This document shows, piece after piece, positions 5,924-14,828 of a DNA stretch of 14,834 nt. Positions within the stretch are counted from its first letter, which is position 1; each line of letters begins with the position of its first letter. The position numbers and the translations under genes were made by a program. Source of the DNA: Fusibacter_D sp033549245 (GTDB lineage: Bacteria; Bacillota; Clostridia; Peptostreptococcales; Acidaminobacteraceae); NCBI GenBank assembly GCA_033549245.1, contig JAWSUW010000092.1:1-14834 (forward strand), written 5' to 3'. The notes beneath the pieces were generated by a model that saw only the letters and a list, made by a program, of their open reading frames with translations, was not told the origin of the DNA and searched no databases.

Positions 5924-8900
5924 TTATTCTAGTTCAATATCGATGTGATGTTCAGTAGCGTCGTTGATCAATGGAATTGCCATTGATTCAAGTCGATGAC
6001 CATCCAGTGTGATTTTGGTATTCCCTTTACTGATGTTGTTCGGTGAACTGACGTTTATGATATAGACAGTTTCTTTGAAACCGTAGCTCAAAGAGAACTC
6101 AGTCCAGTATTTTGGTATACACGGGTTGATCATCAATTGATCGCCCTTACGAGTGATCCCTAGAAGATTTGTAAGCCCGACCTCATACATCCAGCTCGCT
6201 GAACCGGTGTACCAGGTCCATCCGCCACGTCCTTCGTGAGGATATGCACTATAGACATCCGCAGCCATCACAAAAGGCTCCACTTTATAGATTGCACGTT
6301 CTGTCGGAGTTCTGGAATGGTTGATCGGATTGACTAGATCGAACATCGACATGGCCTTGTCCCCGTCACCCATCATAGAATATGCCTCAATCACCCAAGC
6401 GGCTGCATGGGTGTATTGACCCCCATTTTCTCTCACCCCTGGCACATAACCTTTGATATACCCGGGTTCAAGAGTACCGTCCACAAATGGTGGTGTCAAC
6501 AGTTTGATGAGTCCATGTTCTTGGTCAACCAGGTGATCCTCAAGTGCATGCATTGCCATATTGATACGATCGGGCTGAGCGCCTCCTGAAATCACCGCCC
6601 ATGACTGAGCAAGTGAATCGATACGACATTCATAGTTTTGTGCCGCACCAAGTGGCTCGCCATTATCAAAGTAGGCTCTTCTGTACCAGTTGCCATCCCA
6701 GCCATTTTGTTCAATCGCCTCCAGCAGTTTTTTTGAGACATTTGTAAATTGTGTCACGTGTTCATCATCTTGACGAGATGCGCAAATAGGAATGAATTTT
6801 TGGAGAGTTGTGTATAAGAACCAACCAAGCCAAACACTTTCCCCTTTGCCCTCCACACCAACACGATTCATGCCGTCGTTCCAGTCACCACTTCCCATAA
6901 GTGGTAGACCTCGCTCACCAAATTTAAGTCCATTATGGATCGCTCTTATACAATGTTCATAAATCGAACCGGACTCCTCAGAAATTCTTGGTGAACAATA
7001 GCGCTCATCCTCATGTGGTTCTAGGATTTCCGCTTCCAAAAATGGGGCTACAAGATCGAGAAAATTTTCATCCTGAGTGCGTTCGATGTAGGTTGCAGTT
7101 ACAAACGGCAGCCACAAATAATCATCTGAGATTCGAGTACGTGTCCCTTTAAGTTCAGGTTCGTGCCACCAGTGGAGCACATCGCCTTCGACAAATTGAT
7201 GTGCGGCATGTTTTGCAATCTGTTCCCTGGCAAGTTCAGGCCAAATGTTCATAATCGAAAGACTGTCCTGAAGTTGATCTCTAAATCCGAATGCTCCACC
7301 TGACTGATAAAATGCTGATCTCGCCCAGAGTCTACACGAGATGACTTGGTACATCAACCAGCCATTCATCATTATGTCAAAAGCTCTATTCGGTGTTCTG
7401 ATTTGAACTGAGCTTAGTTTATTGTTCCAGAAGGATTTCACTTCGTCCAGTGCACTCTTTGCAGATTCGACATCCGCAAATGCCAAACTGTCGCTAGTGG
7501 CATCAGCTATATTGCTTGCTGTCCCGATCACAAAGGTTAGCACTGCGGTTTCTCCCGGCTGGATTGTCTTTTCAATTTGCATCGCTGCGCAAGGGACATA
7601 CCCGATTCCTACTGTGCCTGATAAGCTTGTATTTTTAAGTGCTTCAGGGCACCTGATATCGGATGAGCCAAAGAAATCAGTCTTACTTCCCGTTACGGTT
7701 TTCTCAGCTATTGAGGTATTCAAATACATAACCTCACCAGCATAAGTCTGATTGAATGGATTTTCAATCAACAATGCTCCATTTTCACCCAGCGAGGTTC
7801 TAATATGCATCCCGGTGTCCGAAGGCTGAACCCCCATAACAGGTTTCACATAATGCGTGAGTGTGATTACCTTTGGTTCCGGAGTTAGATTTTCAATTGA
7901 GATCAAGCTGATTTTCACATTGCCCTTAACCGGTACAAATTGTGTCATCTTTTGTGAAAGACCATGACTCACGTGCCCAAATGATGTGCATCCGAATCCA
8001 TGTTCAATAGTGTATGGACTAGTTTCTCTAACTGGTTGCGGGGTCATGGACCACACTTCCAAAGAAGCATCGCTGAGGTAGAACACTTCTCCAGGAACAT
8101 CACTGACAGGGTCATTTGACCAAGGCGTCAGCTTGTTTTCACGACTGTTTCCAGACCAGGTAAAACCTCCTCCTGATTCAGTGACAATAAAACCAAAAGT
8201 TGGATTGGCTATGACATTTGTCCACGGTGCAGGAGTAACCTGCTCATTTTCCAGTTGGATCAAATAAGAATCACCTTCATCGCTGAATCCACCAATACCA
8301 TTGTCGGAGACCACTGTTTTTCTGATGTAGGCTGGTTCATCCATTCTCCTTTGAAATACTTTTGAACGCAATGTAGCCATATTCACAGGGTCTTCAGTTG
8401 TCCATTGTTCAAACATGCTCATGCCATTTCCTTTAAATATCAAACTGGAAACTGCTGAAAGCAAGTAGAAATCGTTCTCAGCCAGATTCTTTTCATTGAG
8501 CACAAAAATGTCATTGTTCAAACGGATACCATCGGTGGTATGTCCTGAGAAAACAATCTCGTTGACTAACGTCGCCAGTGGATTGAAATAACTGTTCTCT
8601 TCTTTGACCACTATCACCAGGTCTACTCTAAGATCCTTGAGTCTCCAGTACTCATGTGCTTTTAACGCTTCATTCAGAACATCTACTGACTCGGCCTTAT
8701 CAATGACTATGAGAATGATCGGATGGTCGCCGGAAATCCCATATGGCCATAGTGATGACTGCCCCTTTTTATTGAGAGCAATCGAACTGGCATAGTTCTT
8801 CCTGATTGGACTTAAGAACACTATATCTGAGATCATATTTTGGTATAGCTCCATCTCGGCAGCTTTGATGTTGAGATATCTTGTCTCAACTTGACTTCTA

Positions 8901-11900
8901 CTGACTGCAAGCCAAAATGATGCATCACAAGTTTCTATGTTCGAGTATTTTTCCAGAAGCACATAAAGTTCTTCTTTCGAATCCGCGATCATGGTCACAA
9001 ATGAAATTCGTGTGGATTGTTCAGCTTGGATTCTCACACGCATTTGTATGCTCAAAATTGGATCAAGCACCGTGCCTGTAGTGTTTGCCATCTGCTTGTC
9101 GCGCTCAACCATTACAGGGTTGGCAACAGTCCTCCCCCTTCCAAGGAACAGCATGCGATCTGTTTCATAACGAATGCGTTCTGTACTTGGATCTTCAGCA
9201 ACAGGCATTTGAGCTACCCAGAGCCCTTTTTCCTTTGAGTCCCTTGGTCTTCTATTTGCAATCAGTGCGTTGTATTTGGCATCGAATTCAGTTTCAATAA
9301 ACAAATTGCTGAACGTTGGGTGAGCAAGATCGCTTTTGTGAGGTGCCAAAACCAGTTCATAGTAACTTGTGAGTTCCAATTGCACTTCAGATTTTCCACT
9401 GTTTTTAAGTTTGATTCTTCTGATTTCAACATTATCGCCAGATGCGACAATGATTTCAGTAGAAGTTTCAACCAGTCCGTCTTTTCTTTTGTATAACGCC
9501 TTATCTGGAGTAAATACCACTTCATAGAAATCAGGTTTTACGCCAAGTGGTGCATAAGTAGAGGACCATTTCGCACCGGTCTCCACATTTTTGATGTAAA
9601 AGAACATCCCATAAGAAGCGTCTTTTCTCCACCGGGTGACCGCATCAGATTTGGTTCGGCTATAACCATTGCCCTTATCTGTCACAAGAACGGTGTAATT
9701 GCCGTTGGATAAAATATGTGCTTTTGGTAACACGGAATTCGGTTCAGTGAATCTGCGATAAGAACCTTGATCCTTTATGACATACTCTTTGAAAGGCATA
9801 ATTTTTTCTTTGTTCTCTTTTGTGAATATGACATGAAGTGGTACTCTTTCCTGCAACAACAGTTTTGCTGCGTTCATGGCAGGATTCGAAAAGAACCGTT
9901 CCTGCATCACATTTTTATTCAAGTAGTTGTTGATTGCAAGGAGCGACATGCCTTGATGATGGGCCATGTAGCTTTTTAATACTTTTTTTGTTTCTGTGTT
10001 CCCAAGTCTCTCTGGAGTATAATCAGCCGCATCAAAAAAACCATAGGTGCCTTCAAGACCTTCACTTTTTAGCAGCATAAGATTGTCAAATGCTTCCCTG
10101 GGAGCTACCATCAGAGCCATGAATGTTGCATAAGGTGCAGTGACAGCATCTTCACCAAGACCACGTTTAAGGCCTAGCCAAGGCACACCGATCGCCTTGT
10201 ACTGGTAATCCAGATGGGTGTCCAATAAATTGTAGACAGATTCCGAAGTCCCCCATGGCATATTTCTTTGCTTGCCATATTTCATTTGACTTTTGATGAC
10301 GAATGAATAAGTTTCATCCAGCAAAGTGTTTTTGTATGTTTTCATGATCAATAGTGGCATCAAATACTCAAACATCGTGCCACTCCAAGAGATCAGCCCT
10401 TTGAACCTGTCTACTACTGTCATAGACCTACCTAGCATGTACCAATGTTTAGATGGCACTTCACCTCTTGCAATAGCGATATAACTCGCTTGTCTCGATT
10501 CAGAAGCCAATAGATCATAGAAAGAATTGGTCAGTCGATTATCTTCCAGATTGAATCCGATTGAAAACAGATGTCTTTTTTCTGAATATAACACGCCAAA
10601 CTGTGTATTGTCTGAAATCCATTTCAGTTGCTCCATCAATTGATCGGTCTCGTTCAAATAAGCTTTGATATACTCTGAGGATTCTATGACTTTTTCTTCA
10701 AAAGCTTCTACCCAGGCTTGATGCATCGTATCTCTAAGAGGTTCTAAATCTTCTAGAATCGCTTGATTATATTCTTGCATTTTATCTAAGGAAGGCACTT
10801 TTGATGTAAGCTCCAGAATGCTTTCCAGATTCTGATCCACAGGACTATCACTTAGTAGACTTAAATAAGGCATCAGTTTCTCAATTTCTGCTGCGTAAGC
10901 TACAGTCATGGACAATGTCTTTTGTTTCCATATATTTTTAGAATCATTGTTTACTTGCATCGCTTCGGCTGCTTTGGAAAGTGCTTGTGACCAAGCAAGA
11001 GGTGTTATATTCTCACTCATCATCAATTCCTGAAGCGCTTTTGGACTTTCTCCCACACCACAACGTATGGTATCAAGGATACCTTCAATGTCCGCTCGTC
11101 TTATAATTGGCGCTGAAAGATTTGATTTCAACCCCTCGATGAGTGTTATGAGATACCCTATAAAGTTTCCGCTATCCACGGTCGAAATATATCTTGGATA
11201 AAGTGGATTAAGCGATTTGGTATCATACCAGTTGAAGAGATGACCATACCATTTTGGTAGTTTTTCAATAGTTCTGACCGTTTCAGACAAAGTGCTGAGC
11301 ATTTCAATGTTTCCAATATACCCCATGTCCTTTGCTGAAAGAGTCGCAAGAAGTCCAAGTCCGATGTTGGTTGGTGAAGTTCTATAAGCTACTCCCCTGT
11401 TAGGGTCTTCTTGGTAATTGTCTGGTGCAAGGTAATTGTTTCCCCTGTTGGCAAAGATATCAAAATAATGCCAAGTCTTTCTGGCAAATTGTCTGATTAA
11501 AAGTTCCTCATCAGGTTCGAGAAGTTCTTTTTTCTCTATTTCATCCAAACTCACATAGTATGCGACAAATGGAGAAATTACCCAAATTACGAAAAAGCAT
11601 AAGCCTATGAGCCAATCCTGTGGTTTGTGAAATATGCCAAGTATAATCATTGGCACGCCCATTAAAGCCCCAACCCACATCGCCTTCAAATAGGCTCCAA
11701 GCGAATTCTTTTGATTTTTATCTGAATCATCTGATGTGACCCATTCCAGCATGTTCTTCTTTGAAATCAACAAGCGGTACAAGGTCACGCCAATCGCATT
11801 CAAAATTCTCATGGATTGATAAGGCAAAAACATTAGACCAAGAATAAACTGGAATAGTGAAGCTTTTAATCCAAAAAATCCTGTAAGATGTCTTTTGATC

Positions 11901-14575
11901 CAATCCGTTTTCTTGAAAATTGATGAAATTGCTTGAAGAAGCAATGAAGCACCTAGAGGTAATAAACCGAATACAATCCATACCAGACTGTTGCCCGGTA
12001 GAAATCCGATTCCTGAAATTAGCAAAAGCATCACTGCCGGTGCCACAAGACTACGTCTCAAATTGTCTGCGATTTTCCATTTAGATATCGCAGAAAGCGG
12101 ATTCCTTATTTTCTCACCACTTCTGTTGAGAATCGATTTTCTCAACCACGGAATCAATTGCCAGTCGCCTCTGATCCATCTGTGAAGTCTCGCGATGTAT
12201 GAATTGTATTTTGTGGGATAGGCATCAATAAGTTCCAGGTCTGATACCAGAGCTGCTCTTACATATGAGCCTTCCAGCAGATCATGACTGAGCACAGCCC
12301 TGTCAGGAACAGCATTTTTTAGAACTTGATGGAAAACACTGAGGTCATAGATTCCTTTACCTGTAAAAATGCCTTCCCCAAAGATGTCCTGATAAACATC
12401 TGATATGGCACTCGCATAGGGGTCTACGCCCTCTTGTCCTGTGAATATTTTTGAGAACAAAGATTTATTGGCGCTCTCGACATCAAAAGATACTCTGGGT
12501 TGTATCAAGCCATAACCATCTACCACCACGCCACGCTCAGCGCTGATTATTGGGGTGTTGAGAGGATGTGCCATGGTTCCGATCATTTTTTTCGCCATAC
12601 CGATTGGTAATTGAGTATCAGAATCGAGTGTGATAATATACTTGATTGCACCTGAAGGCATCGCATTTTCAGAATAATGCCTGAAACTCGTCTCTTCAGA
12701 ACCAAGCAGAAGTTCATTGAACTCCATGAGCGCGCCTCTTTTTCGTTCCCATCCAGTCCATTGGTTGTCGATTTCATTGAATTGACTCATTCTATGATAA
12801 AAGTAAAAAATGTCTTCTTGCCCTTTTGCATAGGTTTCATTTAAGACCTTAATGCCTTCGGAAGTATGTCTTAGGATTCGTTCATCAATGCGTGTATTGG
12901 GTCCTTCAGAATCCGAATAAGCCCCAATCAGTGCAAAATAGAGATTGTCGATTCGATTGGATAGATAGTTGCTTTCAAGATTCTCAAGCAAAACATCCAC
13001 TCGATGGACATCACTCAATAAGGTTGGTACCACCACCATGGTTTTATATTCTGGAGGTATACCATCCTTGAATTTAAGGCGCGGGAAAACTGAAGGTCTT
13101 ACAATCTTACCGACCAACCAATTCACCAAAGTGATTCCTATTTCACTGGAAGGTATGAATATGATCAATCCTGTCAAAACTGTGACCAAAAGTTGATTAC
13201 TCATCAAATGACCTGCAAGATACATCAAACCGCCAGTGATTATTGCTGTTGTGACTATAAATATCGATCCTATATAAACTCGAAGAGGGTGTCTTTTGAT
13301 GGACTCAACTAACGTCCAGTAAAAAGGCATTTTATCATCCTGAAGATTTTCAAGATTCTTTTTGCCTTTGTCTACCAAATAGTAACCCACATGAATTTTT
13401 CTTTGCTCAAGTGGATCAAGTTGTTTCTGGTTCTTCAATTTCAAATGTGCTTCTGTTGCCAGTTTTAATACTTCACCTGCTATATGGCGTTCTGAAACAC
13501 CATAAATTTTTGCGAGCGTTTCTGTGCTTCTTAAGTAATGCCCCCTGGATTCGACATCCATCTTCTCGTAAATGCCACTTGGATCCTTACGAAGAATCGC
13601 TTCCACAAAACTTGTTTTTTCAAATAAATCAAGCCAATCCATTGATGACACATATTTGAGTGCCATCACACAGTTTCCCATGGATACGGTATTCACAGCT
13701 TGTGTATTATGCTCCTTTTGAGCGATTTGCTCTATGGATGCCCCGACTTTTTCAAGATTGGTGTCCATATATTTCAAGATTCCTGAATAACTTTTCCCCG
13801 ATCTGCGAAGTCTAAAAAATAAATGCTCAATAAATGAAGCATTCGAGTCATACTGGTTGCCCATCGTATTTTCAATGTTTTTAATCATTTTTTCTACAGA
13901 AGTGTTCTCATCTTCCATCCATGTTTCAATGAGATCGTCAGCTTGATTCCATGCACTATGTGTCTCTGTCAGAGTTTCACATACACTTCGCATGTTTTCA
14001 ATCAAAGCGAGTCTGAGCATGGTCGGTATCATTCTGATTTCTCTGTCAAATAAAATACTATGCGATTGATACGCATCCAAATAACGGATCAATGTGCTTT
14101 CTTCCACTTGACCATCCACTTGTGAGACGAATTCGATCGCAATGGCTAAAACCCTCGAATAACCTTTCAAATGTCCTTTTTTCAGAACCGGCAATTCTCT
14201 ATAGCTTTTCTTGTTCATGTCCTTGCGCATCATTTTCACTTGTTCTTCAATGACATAAAAGTTGTCTAATAGCCATTCAGCTGACGGTGGAACAGATTTT
14301 TTAAGGAGAGTGTCTTTGTTCAATTCTTTATACAAATTTAAAATCATGGCATAATTTTCATTCAACCTTTTGATCGGCCAATTATGCAAATTTTTCTTCA
14401 GCGATACCGAATGATCAATGGCCATACGTCTCGCATGTGATTCAAGCTCCTCCACAGTCAACGAAGCATTTCGGATGTTGATGCTTTTCCTCTTTCTGAA
14501 GTTTAGTATCAGAGTCGCTGCTGCGACCAATACAAGAATCCCCAGAATGATATCGATCATAAATGAATTATTCAA
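5924..14575 (-). CDS. Cyclic beta-1,2-glucan synthase (NdvB/ChvB/Cgs type), about 2883 residues
   Basis: An inner-membrane multidomain enzyme that in this family polymerises UDP-glucose into beta-1,2-glucan, trims it and closes it into a ring. Numbering from the TTG at 14575: one membrane segment near 6-23, a soluble region, segments near 433-455 and 461-482, then a GT84 transferase with DSD at 651-653, HDLLEG from 764 and RW at 799-800. About five more segments lie in 844-1008. The middle cyclization (GH189/glycoamylase-like) domain spans about 1010-1590, with E1359 and E1445 (in GTSES). Two beta-sandwich GH94-type regions follow, then the (alpha/alpha)6 phosphorylase domain from about 2395, with GFRDQLQD (D2433) and GDWND (2563-2567). 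Length matches ChvB/Cgs (about 2830-2870). GGAGGAG at 14582-14588 selects TTG; the open frame continues to 14713 without a better site. No frameshift. Product not proven; no exporter gene is in the window. Confidence 0.92.
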   Translation of the reverse strand: MNNSFMIDIILGILVLVAAATLILNFRKRKSINIRNASLTVEELESHARRMAIDHSVSLKKNLHNWPIKRLNENYAMILNLYKELNKDTLLKKSVPPSAEWLLDNFYVIEEQVKMMRKDMNKKSYRELPVLKKGHLKGYSRVLAIAIEFVSQVDGQVEESTLIRYLDAYQSHSILFDREIRMIPTMLRLALIENMRSVCETLTETHSAWNQADDLIETWMEDENTSVEKMIKNIENTMGNQYDSNASFIEHLFFRLRRSGKSYSGILKYMDTNLEKVGASIEQIAQKEHNTQAVNTVSMGNCVMALKYVSSMDWLDLFEKTSFVEAILRKDPSGIYEKMDVESRGHYLRSTETLAKIYGVSERHIAGEVLKLATEAHLKLKNQKQLDPLEQRKIHVGYYLVDKGKKNLENLQDDKMPFYWTLVESIKRHPLRVYIGSIFIVTTAIITGGLMYLAGHLMSNQLLVTVLTGLIIFIPSSEIGITLVNWLVGKIVRPSVFPRLKFKDGIPPEYKTMVVVPTLLSDVHRVDVLLENLESNYLSNRIDNLYFALIGAYSDSEGPNTRIDERILRHTSEGIKVLNETYAKGQEDIFYFYHRMSQFNEIDNQWTGWERKRGALMEFNELLLGSEETSFRHYSENAMPSGAIKYIITLDSDTQLPIGMAKKMIGTMAHPLNTPIISAERGVVVDGYGLIQPRVSFDVESANKSLFSKIFTGQEGVDPYASAISDVYQDIFGEGIFTGKGIYDLSVFHQVLKNAVPDRAVLSHDLLEGSYVRAALVSDLELIDAYPTKYNSYIARLHRWIRGDWQLIPWLRKSILNRSGEKIRNPLSAISKWKIADNLRRSLVAPAVMLLLISGIGFLPGNSLVWIVFGLLPLGASLLLQAISSIFKKTDWIKRHLTGFFGLKASLFQFILGLMFLPYQSMRILNAIGVTLYRLLISKKNMLEWVTSDDSDKNQKNSLGAYLKAMWVGALMGVPMIILGIFHKPQDWLIGLCFFVIWVISPFVAYYVSLDEIEKKELLEPDEELLIRQFARKTWHYFDIFANRGNNYLAPDNYQEDPNRGVAYRTSPTNIGLGLLATLSAKDMGYIGNIEMLSTLSETVRTIEKLPKWYGHLFNWYDTKSLNPLYPRYISTVDSGNFIGYLITLIEGLKSNLSAPIIRRADIEGILDTIRCGVGESPKALQELMMSENITPLAWSQALSKAAEAMQVNNDSKNIWKQKTLSMTVAYAAEIEKLMPYLSLLSDSPVDQNLESILELTSKVPSLDKMQEYNQAILEDLEPLRDTMHQAWVEAFEEKVIESSEYIKAYLNETDQLMEQLKWISDNTQFGVLYSEKRHLFSIGFNLEDNRLTNSFYDLLASESRQASYIAIARGEVPSKHWYMLGRSMTVVDRFKGLISWSGTMFEYLMPLLIMKTYKNTLLDETYSFVIKSQMKYGKQRNMPWGTSESVYNLLDTHLDYQYKAIGVPWLGLKRGLGEDAVTAPYATFMALMVAPREAFDNLMLLKSEGLEGTYGFFDAADYTPERLGNTETKKVLKSYMAHHQGMSLLAINNYLNKNVMQERFFSNPAMNAAKLLLQERVPLHVIFTKENKEKIMPFKEYVIKDQGSYRRFTEPNSVLPKAHILSNGNYTVLVTDKGNGYSRTKSDAVTRWRKDASYGMFFYIKNVETGAKWSSTYAPLGVKPDFYEVVFTPDKALYKRKDGLVETSTEIIVASGDNVEIRRIKLKNSGKSEVQLELTSYYELVLAPHKSDLAHPTFSNLFIETEFDAKYNALIANRRPRDSKEKGLWVAQMPVAEDPSTERIRYETDRMLFLGRGRTVANPVMVERDKQMANTTGTVLDPILSIQMRVRIQAEQSTRISFVTMIADSKEELYVLLEKYSNIETCDASFWLAVSRSQVETRYLNIKAAEMELYQNMISDIVFLSPIRKNYASSIALNKKGQSSLWPYGISGDHPIILIVIDKAESVDVLNEALKAHEYWRLKDLRVDLVIVVKEENSYFNPLATLVNEIVFSGHTTDGIRLNNDIFVLNEKNLAENDFYLLSAVSSLIFKGNGMSMFEQWTTEDPVNMATLRSKVFQRRMDEPAYIRKTVVSDNGIGGFSDEGDSYLIQLENEQVTPAPWTNVIANPTFGFIVTESGGGFTWSGNSRENKLTPWSNDPVSDVPGEVFYLSDASLEVWSMTPQPVRETSPYTIEHGFGCTSFGHVSHGLSQKMTQFVPVKGNVKISLISIENLTPEPKVITLTHYVKPVMGVQPSDTGMHIRTSLGENGALLIENPFNQTYAGEVMYLNTSIAEKTVTGSKTDFFGSSDIRCPEALKNTSLSGTVGIGYVPCAAMQIEKTIQPGETAVLTFVIGTASNIADATSDSLAFADVESAKSALDEVKSFWNNKLSSVQIRTPNRAFDIMMNGWLMYQVISCRLWARSAFYQSGGAFGFRDQLQDSLSIMNIWPELAREQIAKHAAHQFVEGDVLHWWHEPELKGTRTRISDDYLWLPFVTATYIERTQDENFLDLVAPFLEAEILEPHEDERYCSPRISEESGSIYEHCIRAIHNGLKFGERGLPLMGSGDWNDGMNRVGVEGKGESVWLGWFLYTTLQKFIPICASRQDDEHVTQFTNVSKKLLEAIEQNGWDGNWYRRAYFDNGEPLGAAQNYECRIDSLAQSWAVISGGAQPDRINMAMHALEDHLVDQEHGLIKLLTPPFVDGTLEPGYIKGYVPGVRENGGQYTHAAAWVIEAYSMMGDGDKAMSMFDLVNPINHSRTPTERAIYKVEPFVMAADVYSAYPHEGRGGWTWYTGSASWMYEVGLTNLLGITRKGDQLMINPCIPKYWTEFSLSYGFKETVYIINVSSPNNISKGNTKITLDGHRLESMAIPLINDATEHHIDIELE

Positions 14576-14581
14576 TGTCAG

Positions 14582-14588
14582 CTCCTCC
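14582..14588 (-). promoter_or_regulatory. Ribosome binding site that decides the TTG start of the glucan synthase
   Basis: GGAGGAG ends 6 nt before TTG at 14575. The next ATG, five codons later, has no ribosome binding site, and the ATG at 14713 lies upstream of the mapped-by-eye promoter start and terminator, so neither is likely to be used. Confidence 0.8.
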
Positions 14589-14617
14589 ACAATTTGGACT
14601 TCAACGAACTGAATCCA

Positions 14618-14651
14618 ATAAAAAAAAGCCACTTTACAATAAAGTGGCTTT
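14618..14651 (-). terminator. Intrinsic terminator in the leader of the glucan synthase gene
   Basis: AAAGCCACTTT and AAAGTGGCTTT form a perfect 11-bp stem (14641-14651 with 14625-14635) with a 5-nt loop. A T-rich run follows on the minus strand. It lies about 43 bp before the TTG start and 51 bp after the promoter -10 box. It therefore interrupts transcription into the large gene unless bypassed, or ends a short separate RNA. Confidence 0.85.
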
Positions 14652-14697
14652 GGAAATATGTTGTTATTTATGGTGTGCGGGTCACTAGTGTGCACCC
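14618..14697 (-). other. Predicted short leader RNA or small RNA (about 80 nt)
   Basis: The span from the predicted start (14698-14695) to the terminator gives an RNA of about 80 nt. It begins with a hairpin at 14697-14679 (GGGT/ACCC and CAC/GTG around an ACTA loop, one bulged G) and ends with the terminator stem; between them is an A-rich single strand. I find no start codon with a ribosome binding site inside, and no match to a riboswitch class I know. It is either the attenuated leader of the glucan synthase mRNA or an independent small RNA. Confidence 0.5.
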
Positions 14698-14701
14698 TAT
14701 T

Positions 14702-14730
14702 ATTATAGCACATTTCATGTGTTCAGTCAA
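14702..14730 (-). promoter_or_regulatory. Near-consensus sigma-A promoter, leftward, for the glucan synthase leader
   Basis: TTGACT (14730-14725), 17 bp, TATAAT (14707-14702) on the minus strand: eleven of twelve consensus bases. The predicted start is at 14698-14695. The spacer holds the inverted repeat CACAT-TTC-ATGTG (14709-14721), a natural place for a repressor site. Confidence 0.85.
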
Positions 14731-14745
14731 TTTGACAGCTCGAAT

Positions 14746-14757
14746 CGAACCTGTTCG
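14746..14757. repeat. Perfect inverted repeat CGAAC-CT-GTTCG
   Basis: Two perfect 5-bp arms are separated by 2 bp, 16 bp upstream of the leftward -35 box. The arms resemble a Gram-positive LexA box, but that site has a 4-bp gap, so it is probably a different operator or chance. Confidence 0.4.
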
Positions 14758-14764
14758 CTATGAT

Positions 14765-14807
14765 TCACATGTGATAATGTCCTAAGTAATCACACGTGAT
14801 TATGTCC
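14765..14807. repeat. Two tandem operator-like repeats, 25 bp apart
   Basis: TCACATGTGATAATGTCC (14765-14782) and TCACACGTGATTATGTCC (14790-14807) match at 16 of 18 positions. The first begins with a perfect palindrome (TCACATGTGA), the second with a near-palindrome. They lie upstream of the leftward promoter and reach into the -35 region of a possible rightward promoter. Confidence 0.6.
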
Positions 14808-14828
14808 CAAAAGATATTATGATATAAT
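14800..14828 (+). promoter_or_regulatory. Possible rightward promoter at the window end
   Basis: TATAAT at 14823-14828 has TTATGT 17 bp upstream (14800-14805), which is a weak -35 match. The second tandem repeat overlaps that -35. It would serve a gene beyond the window; the -10 alone may be chance in AT-rich DNA. Confidence 0.35.

Noticed and set aside
14576..14713. Upstream extension of the glucan synthase frame to the ATG at 14713
   Set aside because: It would be translated across the promoter -10 box and the terminator, has no ribosome binding site, and encodes an unlikely sequence before the first membrane segment.
14746..14757. CGAAC/GTTCG inverted repeat as a LexA (SOS) box
   Set aside because: The Gram-positive LexA site has a 4-bp gap between these arms; here the gap is 2 bp, which changes the helical phasing.
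14765..14799. TCACA/TGTGA sites as CRP/FNR binding sites
   Set aside because: CRP sites read TGTGA-N6-TCACA; here the half-sites are in the opposite order and adjacent.
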